Part shown: positions 17,777-26,055 of the stretch, piece by piece
How the letters are laid out: each line of letters starts with the position of its first letter
Position numbering within the stretch: position 1 is the stretch's first letter
Source of the DNA: Planctomycetota bacterium
Lineage (GTDB): Bacteria; Planctomycetota; UBA1135; GCA-002686595
DNA: 64,000 bases
Assembly: GCA_012959525.1 (NCBI GenBank)
Contig: DUDB01000057.1
Span: forward strand, 20,362 to 84,361
Reading direction: 5' to 3'
The notes under the pieces: model-generated
Told to the model about the DNA's origin: nothing
Database searches by the model: none
What the model saw: the letters and a program-made list of their open reading frames with translations, nothing else
Program-made: the position numbers and the translations under genes

Positions 17777-18096
17777 GGTGTCATCGTACCCATCCGGAGA
17801 GGTCGACTCGACGCCCGTGAGTGCGAAGTCCTCCGGCGGCCAGATCATCGCGAACAGACCCGGCTCGGATTGCCCCCGAAATAGCCTTGGCGGCCATTGG
17901 AAGCGCGCCGCCGTCAGTCGGACCCCGCCCCACATCCCCGCCCTTAGCGAGTTCTCGGACTTCGGTGTCCGAAAAAGGCTGGGGATGTCATGTGAGGGTG
18001 TGAACTGCTTCCGGGCCGAAGTTGCAAGGAACATCCCCTACCTGCGTTCGTTCCCCGCTTGAATCCCGCTGAGGGCACTAACCCCCAACCTGCCCA
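17777..18096. other. 320-bp divergent intergenic region
   Basis: No convincing gene. It separates the enoyl-CoA hydratase from citE/maoC and must hold both promoters. The hydratase has a TACGAT -10-like box at 17783-17788. A small dyad, TCGGAC-TTCGGT-GTCCGA (17955-17972), could be an operator or hairpin but has no further support. I see no clear promoter for the rightward genes. Confidence 0.5.
17783..17788 (-). promoter_or_regulatory. Putative -10 box of the enoyl-CoA hydratase gene
   Basis: On the minus strand TACGAT ends 6 nt before the ATG at 17776. No Shine-Dalgarno is present. It supports that start and a leaderless mRNA. Confidence 0.35.
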
Positions 18097-19023
18097 ATGA
18101 TCCAACCATCAGCCCCTCCCCCCTCAACCCCCACTCGCTTCTGCAATCTCTGGAACGGCTCCAGACTCTCATTCAAGAGCGTCCTCTTTCTGCGCGCCGA
18201 CACGCATCCCGAGAAGATCCGCCGGTTGCCCCGCAGCGCCACTCTGCTGCTTGACCTCGAGGACAGTATCGCTCCGGAACTCAAGGCAGAGCAACGAAGG
18301 CGAATCACCGAACTGCTGGAATCGGGAGTTCTTAAGGGACGCAAGACCATCCTGAGGATCAACGGCCCGGACAATCCCGACGAAATGCGTGCCGACCTCG
18401 CGCAGTGCATCCACCCCGATCTGCTCGGCCTCATGTTACCCATGGTCCGCTCTGCAATGGAGGTCAAGGAGATCGCGGAGATGGTCAGCATCGAGGAGAA
18501 AAAGCGCGACCTCGCACCAGGCCATACCTGCTTCGTCCCGCTGATCGAGCGCCCAGCCGCAGTCCTCGAAGTCTCCGCCATTGCCCTCGCCTCGCGCCGC
18601 AACGTGGCCCTGGCCTTTGGGCACGCCGATTTTTGCCGGGAAATGGGCGCCGAGATGGACGACGCGGCCGTGCAGGTACCCCGCTCCATGGTCCTGATGG
18701 CCGCCAAGGCCCATGGACTGGGGGCCATCTCTTCGGTCTATCTGCACCTAGATGACCTGGCCGGCTTCAAGGCCGAGAATCAACGCATGAAGCGGCTCGG
18801 CTTCGACGGCTGCTTCGCCCTGAACATCAGGCAAATGCATACCGCCCTCGACGTTTTTGGCCGCTCAGAGGAGGAGATCCAGCGCGCCAAGAGGGTCGTC
18901 GCAGCTATCGTGGAACAAGGGGCCATCGCCCGGCTGGACGGGCGAATGATCGGCCCACCCATGCTCAAGCGTGCCCGGGTCATTCTTGCCGATGTGAAAT
19001 ATCCCTCCAAGGGGGTAGCGTGA
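18097..19023 (+). CDS. HpcH/HpaI-type CitE-like lyase (malyl/methylmalyl/citramalyl-CoA lyase family)
   Basis: A 308-residue TIM-barrel lyase. SVLFLRADTHP near the N-terminus, LLLDLEDSIAPE (about 50-61) with the magnesium-binding acidic residues, LRINGPD, the active-site glutamate region VPLIERP and the ALAFGHADFCREMG block identify the citrate-lyase-beta branch. Members cleave or form 2-hydroxyacyl-CoAs such as malyl-CoA, beta-methylmalyl-CoA or citramalyl-CoA. The following gene is a double-hotdog MaoC protein, the arrangement seen for beta-methylmalyl-CoA lyase with mesaconyl-CoA hydratase, so a C4/C5 acyl-CoA route is inferred. Exact substrate is not determinable here. Confidence 0.82.
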   Translation: MIQPSAPPPSTPTRFCNLWNGSRLSFKSVLFLRADTHPEKIRRLPRSATLLLDLEDSIAPELKAEQRRRITELLESGVLKGRKTILRINGPDNPDEMRADLAQCIHPDLLGLMLPMVRSAMEVKEIAEMVSIEEKKRDLAPGHTCFVPLIERPAAVLEVSAIALASRRNVALAFGHADFCREMGAEMDDAAVQVPRSMVLMAAKAHGLGAISSVYLHLDDLAGFKAENQRMKRLGFDGCFALNIRQMHTALDVFGRSEEEIQRAKRVVAAIVEQGAIARLDGRMIGPPMLKRARVILADVKYPSKGVA

Positions 19024-20126
19024 GGGTCATGCAAGGCAGATTCCCCACCTACGGCCTGGACCTGCGAACCGCCCGCCCTGGCGACATCCTCGCAAGCCCT
19101 CACGAGGTCACGGTTGATTCCAACTGGCGCATCATGTGGCAGTCGGCCTTCCCTGCGTCGAGCCGGATCTCGACCAGCACCGAGTACGCCAGGAGTTGTG
19201 GGCTCGAGGACGTCGCCATGCCCGCAGCCATGCTGCTCAACATGACGCTCTGCTTCTCCGTGGAGCCCTTCTCACAGACCTGCCGTTATCACCTCGGACT
19301 AGAGAATGCGCGCCAGGAGGCCGTCGTCCGCGACGGGGACACCTTCCGCAGCTTCACCCGGCTCGAGCGGATGGGGAACACCTCCCGCGGGGACGCCAGC
19401 GTCCTCCACACCACGCATATCCTGGTCAATCAGCGGGATGAGCGCGTCTTCTCCCTCTCCAAGCGCTCCTACTACGATCCGATTCCCGAACCCGCCGAGC
19501 GCGAGGCAAGGCCGGATCAGGGTGAACACTCCAAGTACTTCAGCGGAGTCGGGGAGTCGCGGATCGATCGATTCCACGCGCTGGAGTCGTTCCCCAAGGC
19601 CCCTCTGGAGCCCCTTGCCGTCGACGATCTGATCCTACACCCCGCGGTGCGCCCCATCGGCTGGACCGAGAATCTGGCCCTCTCGACCCTCTACCGCAAC
19701 ACACACCCCATCCACTGGGATGCGCAGCGCTATGGCCGCGAGGGTATCGTCGTCTGCGGCGGATTCGTGCAGTCTCTGGTCTTCGCCATCTGCGACCGCG
19801 AGCTGCGCCAGGTAATTGACGAGGTCCTCGAGCGATCCTCACACGTCAACACCATCGCTCCCGAAGATCGAATCGGAGCCATCAGCCGCGTGCTGTCCAT
19901 CGAAGACGTGAGCGATGAGCTGGAGATGGTCCGCGTGAAGACCCTGGGCCTCAAGAACGTCGATGTCGAGAAGGAGCTAATCGGTGTGGACATCCCGCCG
20001 ACCTTGCTCGACGAACGAGAGCGCAAGCCTTCGGAGATCGAGTCCGTCTGCCAGGCCCAGTGCCCTGTGCTCTCGGGCAGGATCGCCCTGCAGGCGGTTC
20101 GCACCATCCTCCGACCCCGCTCGTAA
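19020..20126 (+). CDS. MaoC-like dehydratase, mesaconyl-CoA hydratase type
   Basis: A 368-residue protein with two hotdog halves. The second half has the R-hydratase signature region LYRNTHPIHWDAQRYG (about 222-237) followed by GIVVCGGFVQSL; the first half (about 15-160) is the degenerate partner. Length and order match mesaconyl-CoA/beta-methylmalyl-CoA hydratases (about 350 residues). It starts with GTG overlapping the lyase stop (GTGA), preceded by AAGGGGG as ribosome site; ATG 19029 is an alternative. Together with the lyase it could interconvert mesaconyl-CoA, beta-methylmalyl-CoA and glyoxylate plus propionyl-CoA. Inference from family and linkage. Confidence 0.78.
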   Translation: MRVMQGRFPTYGLDLRTARPGDILASPHEVTVDSNWRIMWQSAFPASSRISTSTEYARSCGLEDVAMPAAMLLNMTLCFSVEPFSQTCRYHLGLENARQEAVVRDGDTFRSFTRLERMGNTSRGDASVLHTTHILVNQRDERVFSLSKRSYYDPIPEPAEREARPDQGEHSKYFSGVGESRIDRFHALESFPKAPLEPLAVDDLILHPAVRPIGWTENLALSTLYRNTHPIHWDAQRYGREGIVVCGGFVQSLVFAICDRELRQVIDEVLERSSHVNTIAPEDRIGAISRVLSIEDVSDELEMVRVKTLGLKNVDVEKELIGVDIPPTLLDERERKPSEIESVCQAQCPVLSGRIALQAVRTILRPRS

Positions 20127-20368
20127 CGCTTGGGGCCGGTGCCCCGGGGGCTGCGGGCCCAACGGGCCATTGTGCTCTGAATGGGCCAGAACAGGTCCTG
20201 AGGGCCCGATTCTGGGTGCGACTCCTTGTGCCGAAGGGCACGCCCCCATGGGCGGAGCATATTTCGAAGACAGGTGTCCACTGCGCCACCCCGGGCTCAC
20301 ACAGGGGTGACAACGCGGTCGAGGATTTCCCCGACGCATCAAGAAACCCCTACTCGGAGAAACCTGCC

Positions 20369-21589
20369 ATGTCCCTTTCCCTGAAGAACGTCCTGCTCCC
20401 CATCCTCGGCACCCTGGCCTTGGCCATGCCGTCCTCGGCCCAATGCCCCCAACCCGACTCTCTTGACGGCGCCCCCTGCTGCGCCCGCGCCAAGATCACC
20501 CTCCCCAAGTTCCCCGGCTTCAAGCAGACCTCATTGAGCCTCTGCTGGCGGGAGTGTGATTTGGAGAAGCAGGCCAAAGTCACGGTGAGGTGGAGCCCCC
20601 CCACCACGGGCAGCACGATGCCCTCCAATGACTACTCGTCGATCCTGCGCATGCGGGACTCAGCTGGAAACATGATTTGGCGCGGCAAGATGCACCTAAC
20701 CTACTCCCGCACCTGGGAGGAAAGAGAGCCGGTCAATCAGGGCAAGTACCAGGTTTGGCGCTTCCTCGTCAACGGCGACCTCCGCCACACCAACGCCGCT
20801 GGCGCGCCCCCCTGCCCGGTCCCCTCATGCGCCAGCGCCCACCATCGTCGGGTCCGCCATTCGGGATACGTGGACTGGGCTTTCGACTGCAACACCCAGA
20901 AGTGGAGCAACTCCTGGATGCTGACCCACGCCTGTGACAATTTCGAGCACATCGGTGGATTCCCCCGGGGTGGTGGATTCCACCCCGACCGCTCCTTCAG
21001 CTTCGTGGGACCCGCAGCCGGTTTCGCCCCCAGCGCCCTGACCCCCATCGAGAAAGGCGTAGAGACGATAGAGGCCGTGCGTCGCCTGGTGCGCCCCTTC
21101 TCGTCGCTCTTTGGCTCCACTACGGTGAGTCAGTTCGAAGAAATCGTGACCTTCCAGATCGCCCCGCAGCAGCAGCCCCAGTGTGCATGTAGCCCTGCCG
21201 GCAAGACCGGCCAGTTCGCCATCGCCGACCTCCTCATCAATGGAATCTGCGGAACGAACGTGACGTCTGGTGGGCAGTGGTTGCCCGGCTTCGTCTCCAT
21301 GGGAATCGGCGTCTGGACTGACCCGAACGTCTACCCCGGCACCGAAATCGTGCGCTGGAACATGGGCGAGTACAGCTACTACGAGCCGTGCACGCAGACA
21401 ACCCGCACGGAGATCTTCCACGGGGCGACGACGTTCCGGGGCTACGAGGCTCACTCCCTGCTCACATCGGGCCCCTCTATCCCTCTGCCCCTGACGTTCA
21501 TCGACCAATCCAACGCCCTGCGGGCAGGAGCCACGAGCAACAATATCCCGTTCATCAGTGATCACGTTCTGAACCTGAACCACTGGTAG
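20369..21589 (+). CDS. Secreted protein, array member A (unknown family)
   Basis: A 406-residue exported protein; the signal peptide is about 1-24 (LLPILGTLALAMPSSAQ). I do not recognise the family. It shares with the next gene the segments PKFPGFKQ, LTYSRTW, QVWRFLVNGDLR, SGYVDWAFD, WMLTHA, SFVGPAAGF, GQFAIADL, VSMGIGVW, YPG, YYEPC, EIFHGATT and a DQSNALR tail. Many tryptophans and paired cysteines suggest a disulfide-stabilised beta-rich domain. ATG 20369 gives the signal peptide. The leader upstream differs from those of members B and C. A weak GGGGC/GCCCC dyad at 20132-20145 may end the previous operon. Nothing in the sequence gives a biochemical role. Confidence 0.8.
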   Translation: MSLSLKNVLLPILGTLALAMPSSAQCPQPDSLDGAPCCARAKITLPKFPGFKQTSLSLCWRECDLEKQAKVTVRWSPPTTGSTMPSNDYSSILRMRDSAGNMIWRGKMHLTYSRTWEEREPVNQGKYQVWRFLVNGDLRHTNAAGAPPCPVPSCASAHHRRVRHSGYVDWAFDCNTQKWSNSWMLTHACDNFEHIGGFPRGGGFHPDRSFSFVGPAAGFAPSALTPIEKGVETIEAVRRLVRPFSSLFGSTTVSQFEEIVTFQIAPQQQPQCACSPAGKTGQFAIADLLINGICGTNVTSGGQWLPGFVSMGIGVWTDPNVYPGTEIVRWNMGEYSYYEPCTQTTRTEIFHGATTFRGYEAHSLLTSGPSIPLPLTFIDQSNALRAGATSNNIPFISDHVLNLNHW

Positions 21590-21602
21590 ACGCAGGGCAC
21601 TC
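21495..21602 (+). repeat. 3' tail repeat, intact copy (array member A)
   Basis: The last ~30 codons of member A plus the stop and GACGCAGGGCACTC trailer are almost identical to 25010-25116. The similarity includes the non-coding trailer, so it is a DNA-level duplication and not only protein conservation. Confidence 0.8.
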
Positions 21603-21605
21603 ATC

Positions 21606-22062
21606 TGACTGCCTGCCACACGGGCCGGACCCCTCACCCGGGGTTCGGCCCGCTTTCTGTGTGTCCCGCCTGCTCGCGATGCGCGTGCAGAGCTGGTGGA
21701 ATCCGGCGCGATAGGCCCGGGCCGGTAGCGTTCGCGAGGTTAGCGCCCCTGTCAGGGATGGGGCAGATACCGAAAAAAGTGTCCGCTGGAGCTGTCTGGC
21801 CTCATGTAAGGGTAGCCCGGCGTGATCGGCACCGGGCAACTCACACCCCTAGCCTACGAGGAGCCACCATGCTCAATTCCTTCAAGAACACCTTCCTTCT
21901 CGCTCTCGGCGCCCTGGCCCTGACTGCCCCCTCGGTCGGCCAGATCCCGCTGCAGCCCGACAATCTCTGGTCGGGTGGTTTCTATTCCAACCCCCTGTGC
22001 TCCAATGCCCCGCTCAGCTTGCCCACCTTCCCGGGCTTCAAACAGGTCTCCATGGAGATCGG
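21606..22062 (+). repeat. Leader-plus-5'-coding repeat, copy 1 (before and into member B)
   Basis: About 455 bp highly similar to 23235-23689: a terminator-like hairpin, ~215 bp of untranslated leader, and the first ~64 codons. Both copies contain blocks such as GATGCGCGTGCAGAGCTGG and AAGTGTCCGCTGGAG and end in a GGAG ribosome site. Similarity stops abruptly inside the coding region. Confidence 0.85.
21621..21652 (+). terminator. Terminator hairpin after array member A
   Basis: GGGCCGGACCCC (21622-21633) pairs with GGGGTTCGGCCC (21640-21651) with one G-U pair, extended by C21621-G21652, loop TCACCC. It is followed by GCTTTCTGTG, a weak T-rich tract, 33 nt after the stop. Confidence 0.65.
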
Positions 22063-23215
22063 GTGGCAGGACTGCCAGTTGGGGTCGCAGAAGGCGGTCG
22101 ATGCGCAGTGGAGCGCCCCCGTGAGCCCCACCGGAGCATCCACCCAGGAGATGACCTCGACACTGCGCCTGACGGAGACGCTCGTCGGGAACCTGATTGC
22201 TGAGGGGAAGATGACCCTGACCTACTCGCGAACCTGGTACGAAGTCCAGGATTTCGCCACTCAGGAAGACCTCCAGGTCTGGCGCTTTCTGGTCAACGGC
22301 GATTTGCGCTACACCCTGGGCACCAAGGGTAGCCTGCGGCCCAGCTGTGCATTCTCGAAAGCCAGTCAGAAGAACCGCGTACGGTACAGCGGGTACGTCG
22401 ACTGGGCTCTCGATCTCCAGAGCGGCACTTGGAGCAGCGCTTGGATGCTGACCCACGCCACGGACACTTTTGAACACGCTGCAGGTCACCCCCGAGCGGG
22501 CAGTTTCCACTGCAAGGACTCCTACAGCTTTGTCGGGCCAGCGAATGGTTTCCAACCCAACCCAGTTTTGCCCGCTGAAAACGGCTGCCAAAACCCCTTT
22601 CTTGACCGCAGTGTCGTACGCCGTGTGCGTCGGCCCAGACTTGGTCCTCCCCCTTTCCCACCGGTCCTCAGCGCCCCCTACCCCGCCAGCAAGTTCGAGG
22701 AGGACGTCTTCTTCTGTGTCGGTAACCAGTATGAGCACTGCCCCTGTGCAACCTCCACCTCGGGGTCCTCTCAGTTCGCCATTGCTCACATGACCATCAC
22801 CGGGAACTTCGGATCAGCCGCCCAGAGCAACAACCAGATGGTGAGTGAATTGGTGTCCATGGCCATCGGGAGCTGGACCAACCAAAGTGTCTATCCCGGA
22901 GTCGAAGACCTGCGCTGGACCATCGCCGAGTACGACTACTATGATCCCTGCGCCAACGAGACCCGCAAGGAGATCTTCCATGGGGTAACCACCCGGGGTG
23001 GCTACGAGGCCTGGGGAATCAACTACGACCCGAACTACGTGCCCAATCTGGAAATCTGGGAAGACTGGAACGGATCCTGGAACCCTCCCTTCTTCAACTT
23101 CGAGATGGTGAGACTGGGTTCGGTCCTCATTGATCAGTCCAATGCGCTCCGCAAGGGCAGGACCTCCATGAACCTCCCTTTCAAGAGCGACCACATCCTG
23201 AATCTGAACTACTGA
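21869..23215 (+). CDS. Secreted protein, array member B (same unknown family)
   Basis: A 448-residue exported paralogue of the preceding gene. The signal peptide is about 1-24 (LLALGALALTAPSVGQ). Conserved blocks include LPTFPGFKQ, LTYSRTW, QVWRFLVNGDLR, SGYVDWALD, SYSFVGPANGF, SQFAIAH, VSMAIGSWTN, YYDPC and RKEIFHGVTT, with a DQSNALR...DHILNLNY end. It carries a proline-rich stretch (RLGPPPFPPVLSAPYP, about 265-280) not seen in A. A GAGGAG ribosome site precedes ATG 21869. The ~280-bp leader is duplicated before member C. Function unknown; export and disulfides are inferred from the signal peptide and cysteines. Confidence 0.82.
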   Translation: MLNSFKNTFLLALGALALTAPSVGQIPLQPDNLWSGGFYSNPLCSNAPLSLPTFPGFKQVSMEIGWQDCQLGSQKAVDAQWSAPVSPTGASTQEMTSTLRLTETLVGNLIAEGKMTLTYSRTWYEVQDFATQEDLQVWRFLVNGDLRYTLGTKGSLRPSCAFSKASQKNRVRYSGYVDWALDLQSGTWSSAWMLTHATDTFEHAAGHPRAGSFHCKDSYSFVGPANGFQPNPVLPAENGCQNPFLDRSVVRRVRRPRLGPPPFPPVLSAPYPASKFEEDVFFCVGNQYEHCPCATSTSGSSQFAIAHMTITGNFGSAAQSNNQMVSELVSMAIGSWTNQSVYPGVEDLRWTIAEYDYYDPCANETRKEIFHGVTTRGGYEAWGINYDPNYVPNLEIWEDWNGSWNPPFFNFEMVRLGSVLIDQSNALRKGRTSMNLPFKSDHILNLNY

Positions 23216-23234
23216 TCGGCACCCCACCCTCCTG

Positions 23235-23689
23235 TGACTGCCTGCCACACGGGCCGGACCCCTCACCCGGGGTTCGGCCCGCTTTCTGTGTGGTCTTCCA
23301 ACTGGCGATGCGCGTGCAGAGCTGGAGGAATCCGGCGCGATAGGCCCGGGCCGGTGGCGTTCGGGTGGGGAATGCCCCTGTCAGGGATGGGGCAGATACC
23401 AAAAAAGTGTCCGCTGGAGATGTCTGGCCGCATGTGAGGGTAGCCCGGCGTGATCGGCACTGGGCAACTCACACCCCTGCCTACGGGGAGCCACCATGCT
23501 CAATGCCCTCAAGAACACCTTCCTTCTCTCTCTCGGCGCCCTGGCCCTGACTGTCCCCTCGTCCGGCCAGATCCCGCTGCAGCCCGACAATCTCCGCTCG
23601 GGTGGGTTCTACTCCGACGCACAGTTCTCCAACGCCCCGCCCAGCTTGCCCACCTTCCCAGGCTCCAAGCAGGGCTCCCTGGAGACCGG
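23235..23689 (+). repeat. Leader-plus-5'-coding repeat, copy 2 (before and into the sulfatase chimera)
   Basis: Second copy of 21606-22062. It includes hairpin, leader and the first ~64 codons, then diverges completely where sulfatase sequence begins. The abrupt edge at about 23689 marks a recombination junction. Confidence 0.85.
23250..23281 (+). terminator. Terminator hairpin after array member B
   Basis: Same 12-bp GGGCCGGACCCC/GGGGTTCGGCCC stem and loop as at 21621-21652, followed by GCTTTCTGTGTGGTC. It lies 35 nt after the stop of member B. Confidence 0.65.
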
Positions 23690-24797
23690 AGAGTCTGCCG
23701 TGCTGGAGATGATGGAGGACTATCCGATTACCGTCATCATCCTCGACGATATCGGACACGAGTTCCTTGCCGTCGCCTACACGCCTGTCATCGACAAGCT
23801 TGCAAGTGATGGCGTGTGGTTCCGCCAAGCCTGGGCCTACCCGATGTGCTCTCCTTCGCGGGCAGCCCTAATGACCGGACGCCATGGCTTTCGGACCGGG
23901 ATCGGTTCCAACATCAAGCCTGAGCAGGAGATCAACGGTCTGGGATTGAGTGAGATCACGATTGCTGAGCTCCTGCCGGAGCCCGTTGAATTGTTCGGGA
24001 AGTGGCATCTCGGACTGCGCCCGAACAGCCCCAACGTGCAGGGATTTGCCCACTACTCGGGCTGTCGCCTCAACCTCGACTACGGTGGAGGCATGGGATA
24101 CTACCGGTTCCTCAAGACGGTCAATGGCGGCGAGGGGTGGAGGGAGGCCTACGCGACGACGGACACGACCGACGATGCCCTCCTCTCCACCGCTGGCATA
24201 AGGATCGTGTCCTATCACGGAGCTCACACCCCGATCCAGAACCCGCCCGGCTTCACTGGAGGGACCAGCCAGCAGATCGCGATCAGGATTGCCGAGCACA
24301 TGGACCGGGAGATCGGCCGACTCCTGGCAGACTACGAGGGCTACGTCATTCTGTTCGGAGACAATGGCTCGGTGGCCTCCATGGGCGGCCAGAAGTACTC
24401 ACTCATGGAGAAAGGGATCCGGGTACCCTTCCTCGTGCACGGTCCCGGCATCAACCCTGCCGTCAGCAAGGACCTCGTTAGCGTTGTGGACATCTTTGCC
24501 ACACTGGCAGAAATGCGCGGCGTCACCAGCCATGCGGAGGACTCCGTGAGTTTCGTGCCGGTCCTGCTGGGATTGCCTGGCGAGCGTGAAACAATCTACA
24601 GCGAGAAATTCAAACCGAACCATACGCTCCAAAACCACCACCGCGTGATTCGCGATCAAAACCTGAAAGTGTACGTCTACCCGCCCGGGAATATTCTGGG
24701 CGTCTGGAACATGCACGATGGTAAGTACATCTTCCCACCCTATGACGAACTCGTGGCCGCCAATATCCGGAAGCTCATCAGGCAGTTGCCTCGGTAG
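23496..24797 (+). CDS. Chimeric exported sulfatase with the N-terminus of the array family
   Basis: A 433-residue mosaic. Residues 1 to about 64 (signal peptide [16 protein letters not shown] and QIPLQPDNL...LPTFPGSKQ) are nearly identical to array member B. From about 75 it is a sulfatase: DD at 84-85, formylglycine motif CSPSR at 118-122, GKWH at 168-171 and GDNG at 288-291, all key residues present. The sulfatase part is homologous to the gene at 11542. A GGGGAG ribosome site precedes ATG 23496. It is likely exported through the borrowed signal peptide and should be active if formylglycine is made. Downstream remnants show that the original third paralogue was interrupted. Confidence 0.88.
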   Translation: MLNALKNTFLLSLGALALTVPSSGQIPLQPDNLRSGGFYSDAQFSNAPPSLPTFPGSKQGSLETGESAVLEMMEDYPITVIILDDIGHEFLAVAYTPVIDKLASDGVWFRQAWAYPMCSPSRAALMTGRHGFRTGIGSNIKPEQEINGLGLSEITIAELLPEPVELFGKWHLGLRPNSPNVQGFAHYSGCRLNLDYGGGMGYYRFLKTVNGGEGWREAYATTDTTDDALLSTAGIRIVSYHGAHTPIQNPPGFTGGTSQQIAIRIAEHMDREIGRLLADYEGYVILFGDNGSVASMGGQKYSLMEKGIRVPFLVHGPGINPAVSKDLVSVVDIFATLAEMRGVTSHAEDSVSFVPVLLGLPGERETIYSEKFKPNHTLQNHHRVIRDQNLKVYVYPPGNILGVWNMHDGKYIFPPYDELVAANIRKLIRQLPR

Positions 24798-24802
24798 GAA
24801 TA

Positions 24803-24970
24803 CGGACCAGCATCGGATCCAGTCTCTCCGCCAACGACCTCTTGCTCGAGGTGGAATGCGCGGTGCCGAACAATTTCGGGTTGTTTTTCTGCGGAATAGC
24901 CCAGACCCAACTGCCCTTCGGTGACGGCACTCTATGTGTTGGAGGCTCGACCTTCACACTGCACAGCATC
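24803..24970 (+). pseudogene. Remnant of a planctomycete C-terminal secretion-associated module
   Basis: Directly after the chimeric sulfatase stop, in a different frame and with no start codon of its own, the sequence reads SSLSANDLLLEVE, FGLFFCGIAQTQLPFGDG and TLCVGGSTF. This matches the C-terminal module of the FG-GAP protein (ITADDLMLSV, FGLIFMGD, MRCVGG). It has no upstream CPCGN half and loses similarity after about 24970, so it is a fragment. Confidence 0.7.
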
Positions 24971-25009
24971 ACTGCTCTTGTCGGGCCCCCTCGGTCCTCC
25001 TGCCCCGGA

Positions 25010-25116
25010 CGTTTATCGATCAATCCAACGCCCTGCGCGCCGGAGCGACGACCCACAACGTCCCGTTCATCAGTGATCACATTCTGAACCTGAACCACGG
25101 GTAGACGCAGGGCACT
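25010..25116 (+). repeat. 3' tail repeat, orphan copy
   Basis: Nearly identical to 21495-21602, including the stop codon and the trailer GACGCAGGGCACTC. It is the 3' boundary of the disrupted third array member. Confidence 0.8.
25012..25104 (+). pseudogene. Remnant C-terminus of the disrupted third array paralogue
   Basis: Thirty codons reading FIDQSNALRAGATTHNV, PFISDHILNLNHG and stop, closest to the tail of member A. They are out of frame with the adjacent C-terminal-module remnant and with the sulfatase. The region 24798-25257 otherwise holds no gene. Confidence 0.8.
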
Positions 25117-25128
25117 CCCTGGCCACCA

Positions 25129-25164
25129 GCCTCGCGGGCCGGCCCCCTCACCCGCCCGCGAGGC
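25129..25164 (+). terminator. Terminator hairpin closing the array
   Basis: Perfect 11-bp stem GCCTCGCGGGC (25129-25139) / GCCCGCGAGGC (25154-25164) around a 14-nt loop that still contains CCCCTCACCC like the other array terminators. No T-tract follows. Confidence 0.55.
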
Positions 25165-25257
25165 GGTCGACGGCAATGAGGCTCCCCCGTGACTTGGATC
25201 AAGAGCCCACCACAAGCGAGTCCGTCTCGCTACTCTGGTGGGGAGAGTCCGCCGTCC

Positions 25258-26055
25258 ATGCCCAACCCGACAATCCTCACCCCCATGACCCACCCCCACT
25301 TCGCGAGCCTCGCGCTGCCCCTCACCGCAATCGGATTGGCCTTCGCCCTTGGAATGCAGGACAAGGTCACCTACGACGACACGCCCCTCTTGCCCGATAG
25401 CGAATACCGCGTACACGGTGAACGGCCCTGGCCAGAGGTGGTGCAACCAGGCGGCCCGACGGCCGCGCCCTCCGATGCCACGGTGCTCTTCGATGGAGCC
25501 AACCTGGACGCCTGGCAAGGCAATGGCAAAGACGCGGGCTGGAAGGTGGAGAATGGCTACGCACAGGTAAACGGCAAAGGCGACATCCGCACCCGGGCAG
25601 AGTTCGGAGACATCCAGCTTCACCTGGAGTTCCAGACCCCGAGCGAGGTCAAGGGATCGTCCCAGGGCAGGGGCAACTCAGGCATCTACTTCATGGGGCG
25701 CTACGAGGTACAGATACTCGATTCCTTTGAGAACCCCAGCTATCCGGACGGCCAATGCTCGGCCCTTTATGGTCAGACACCTCCCCTCGTCAATGCCTGC
25801 CGCGCACCCGGACAGTGGCAGACCTACGACATCCTCTTCAGGGCGCCGCGCTTTGAAGGCAAGGACCTGCTGCAGCCCGCTCGGGTGACCGTCCTCCACA
25901 ACGGGGTCGTCACGCAGTGGGACCAGGCCTACATCGGAGCCTCCACGCATCGCCAAGTCGGTAAGTACTCGCCACACCCGCCGAAGGGGCCCGTGAAGAT
26001 CCAAGACCACGGCAACCCCATCCGCTTCCGCAACATCTGGGTGCGGGAACTCTAG
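25258..26055 (+). CDS. Exported DUF1080 (3-keto-disaccharide hydrolase-like) protein
   Basis: A 265-residue protein with a hydrophobic N-terminus (about 15-32) and the concanavalin-like DUF1080 fold: VLFDGANLDAWQG, GWKVENGYAQV, DIQLHLEFQTP, GNSGIYFMGRYEVQILDS, CSALYGQTPPLVNACRAPG and PVKIQDHGNPIRFRNIWV. These blocks are typical of the domain, which in planctomycetes is linked to extracellular glycan turnover. Start is uncertain between ATG 25258 (GGGGAG upstream) and ATG 25285. The last 4 bp overlap the convergent kinase gene. Confidence 0.88.
   Translation: MPNPTILTPMTHPHFASLALPLTAIGLAFALGMQDKVTYDDTPLLPDSEYRVHGERPWPEVVQPGGPTAAPSDATVLFDGANLDAWQGNGKDAGWKVENGYAQVNGKGDIRTRAEFGDIQLHLEFQTPSEVKGSSQGRGNSGIYFMGRYEVQILDSFENPSYPDGQCSALYGQTPPLVNACRAPGQWQTYDILFRAPRFEGKDLLQPARVTVLHNGVVTQWDQAYIGASTHRQVGKYSPHPPKGPVKIQDHGNPIRFRNIWVREL

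Noticed and set aside
17955..17972. Hairpin TCGGAC/GTCCGA followed by AAAAA
   Set aside because: Only 6 bp and no T-tract in either transcriptional direction of the flanking divergent genes; no terminator is expected there.
20132..20145. GGGGC/GCCCC dyad after the MaoC-like gene as a terminator
   Set aside because: Five-base stem in very GC-rich DNA and no T-tract; too weak to list as a feature.
24842..25087. An 81-codon open frame starting TTG after the chimeric sulfatase as a real gene
   Set aside because: The first half is a fragment of the C-terminal module and the second half reads the array tail in the wrong frame, so it is a chance frame across two remnants.
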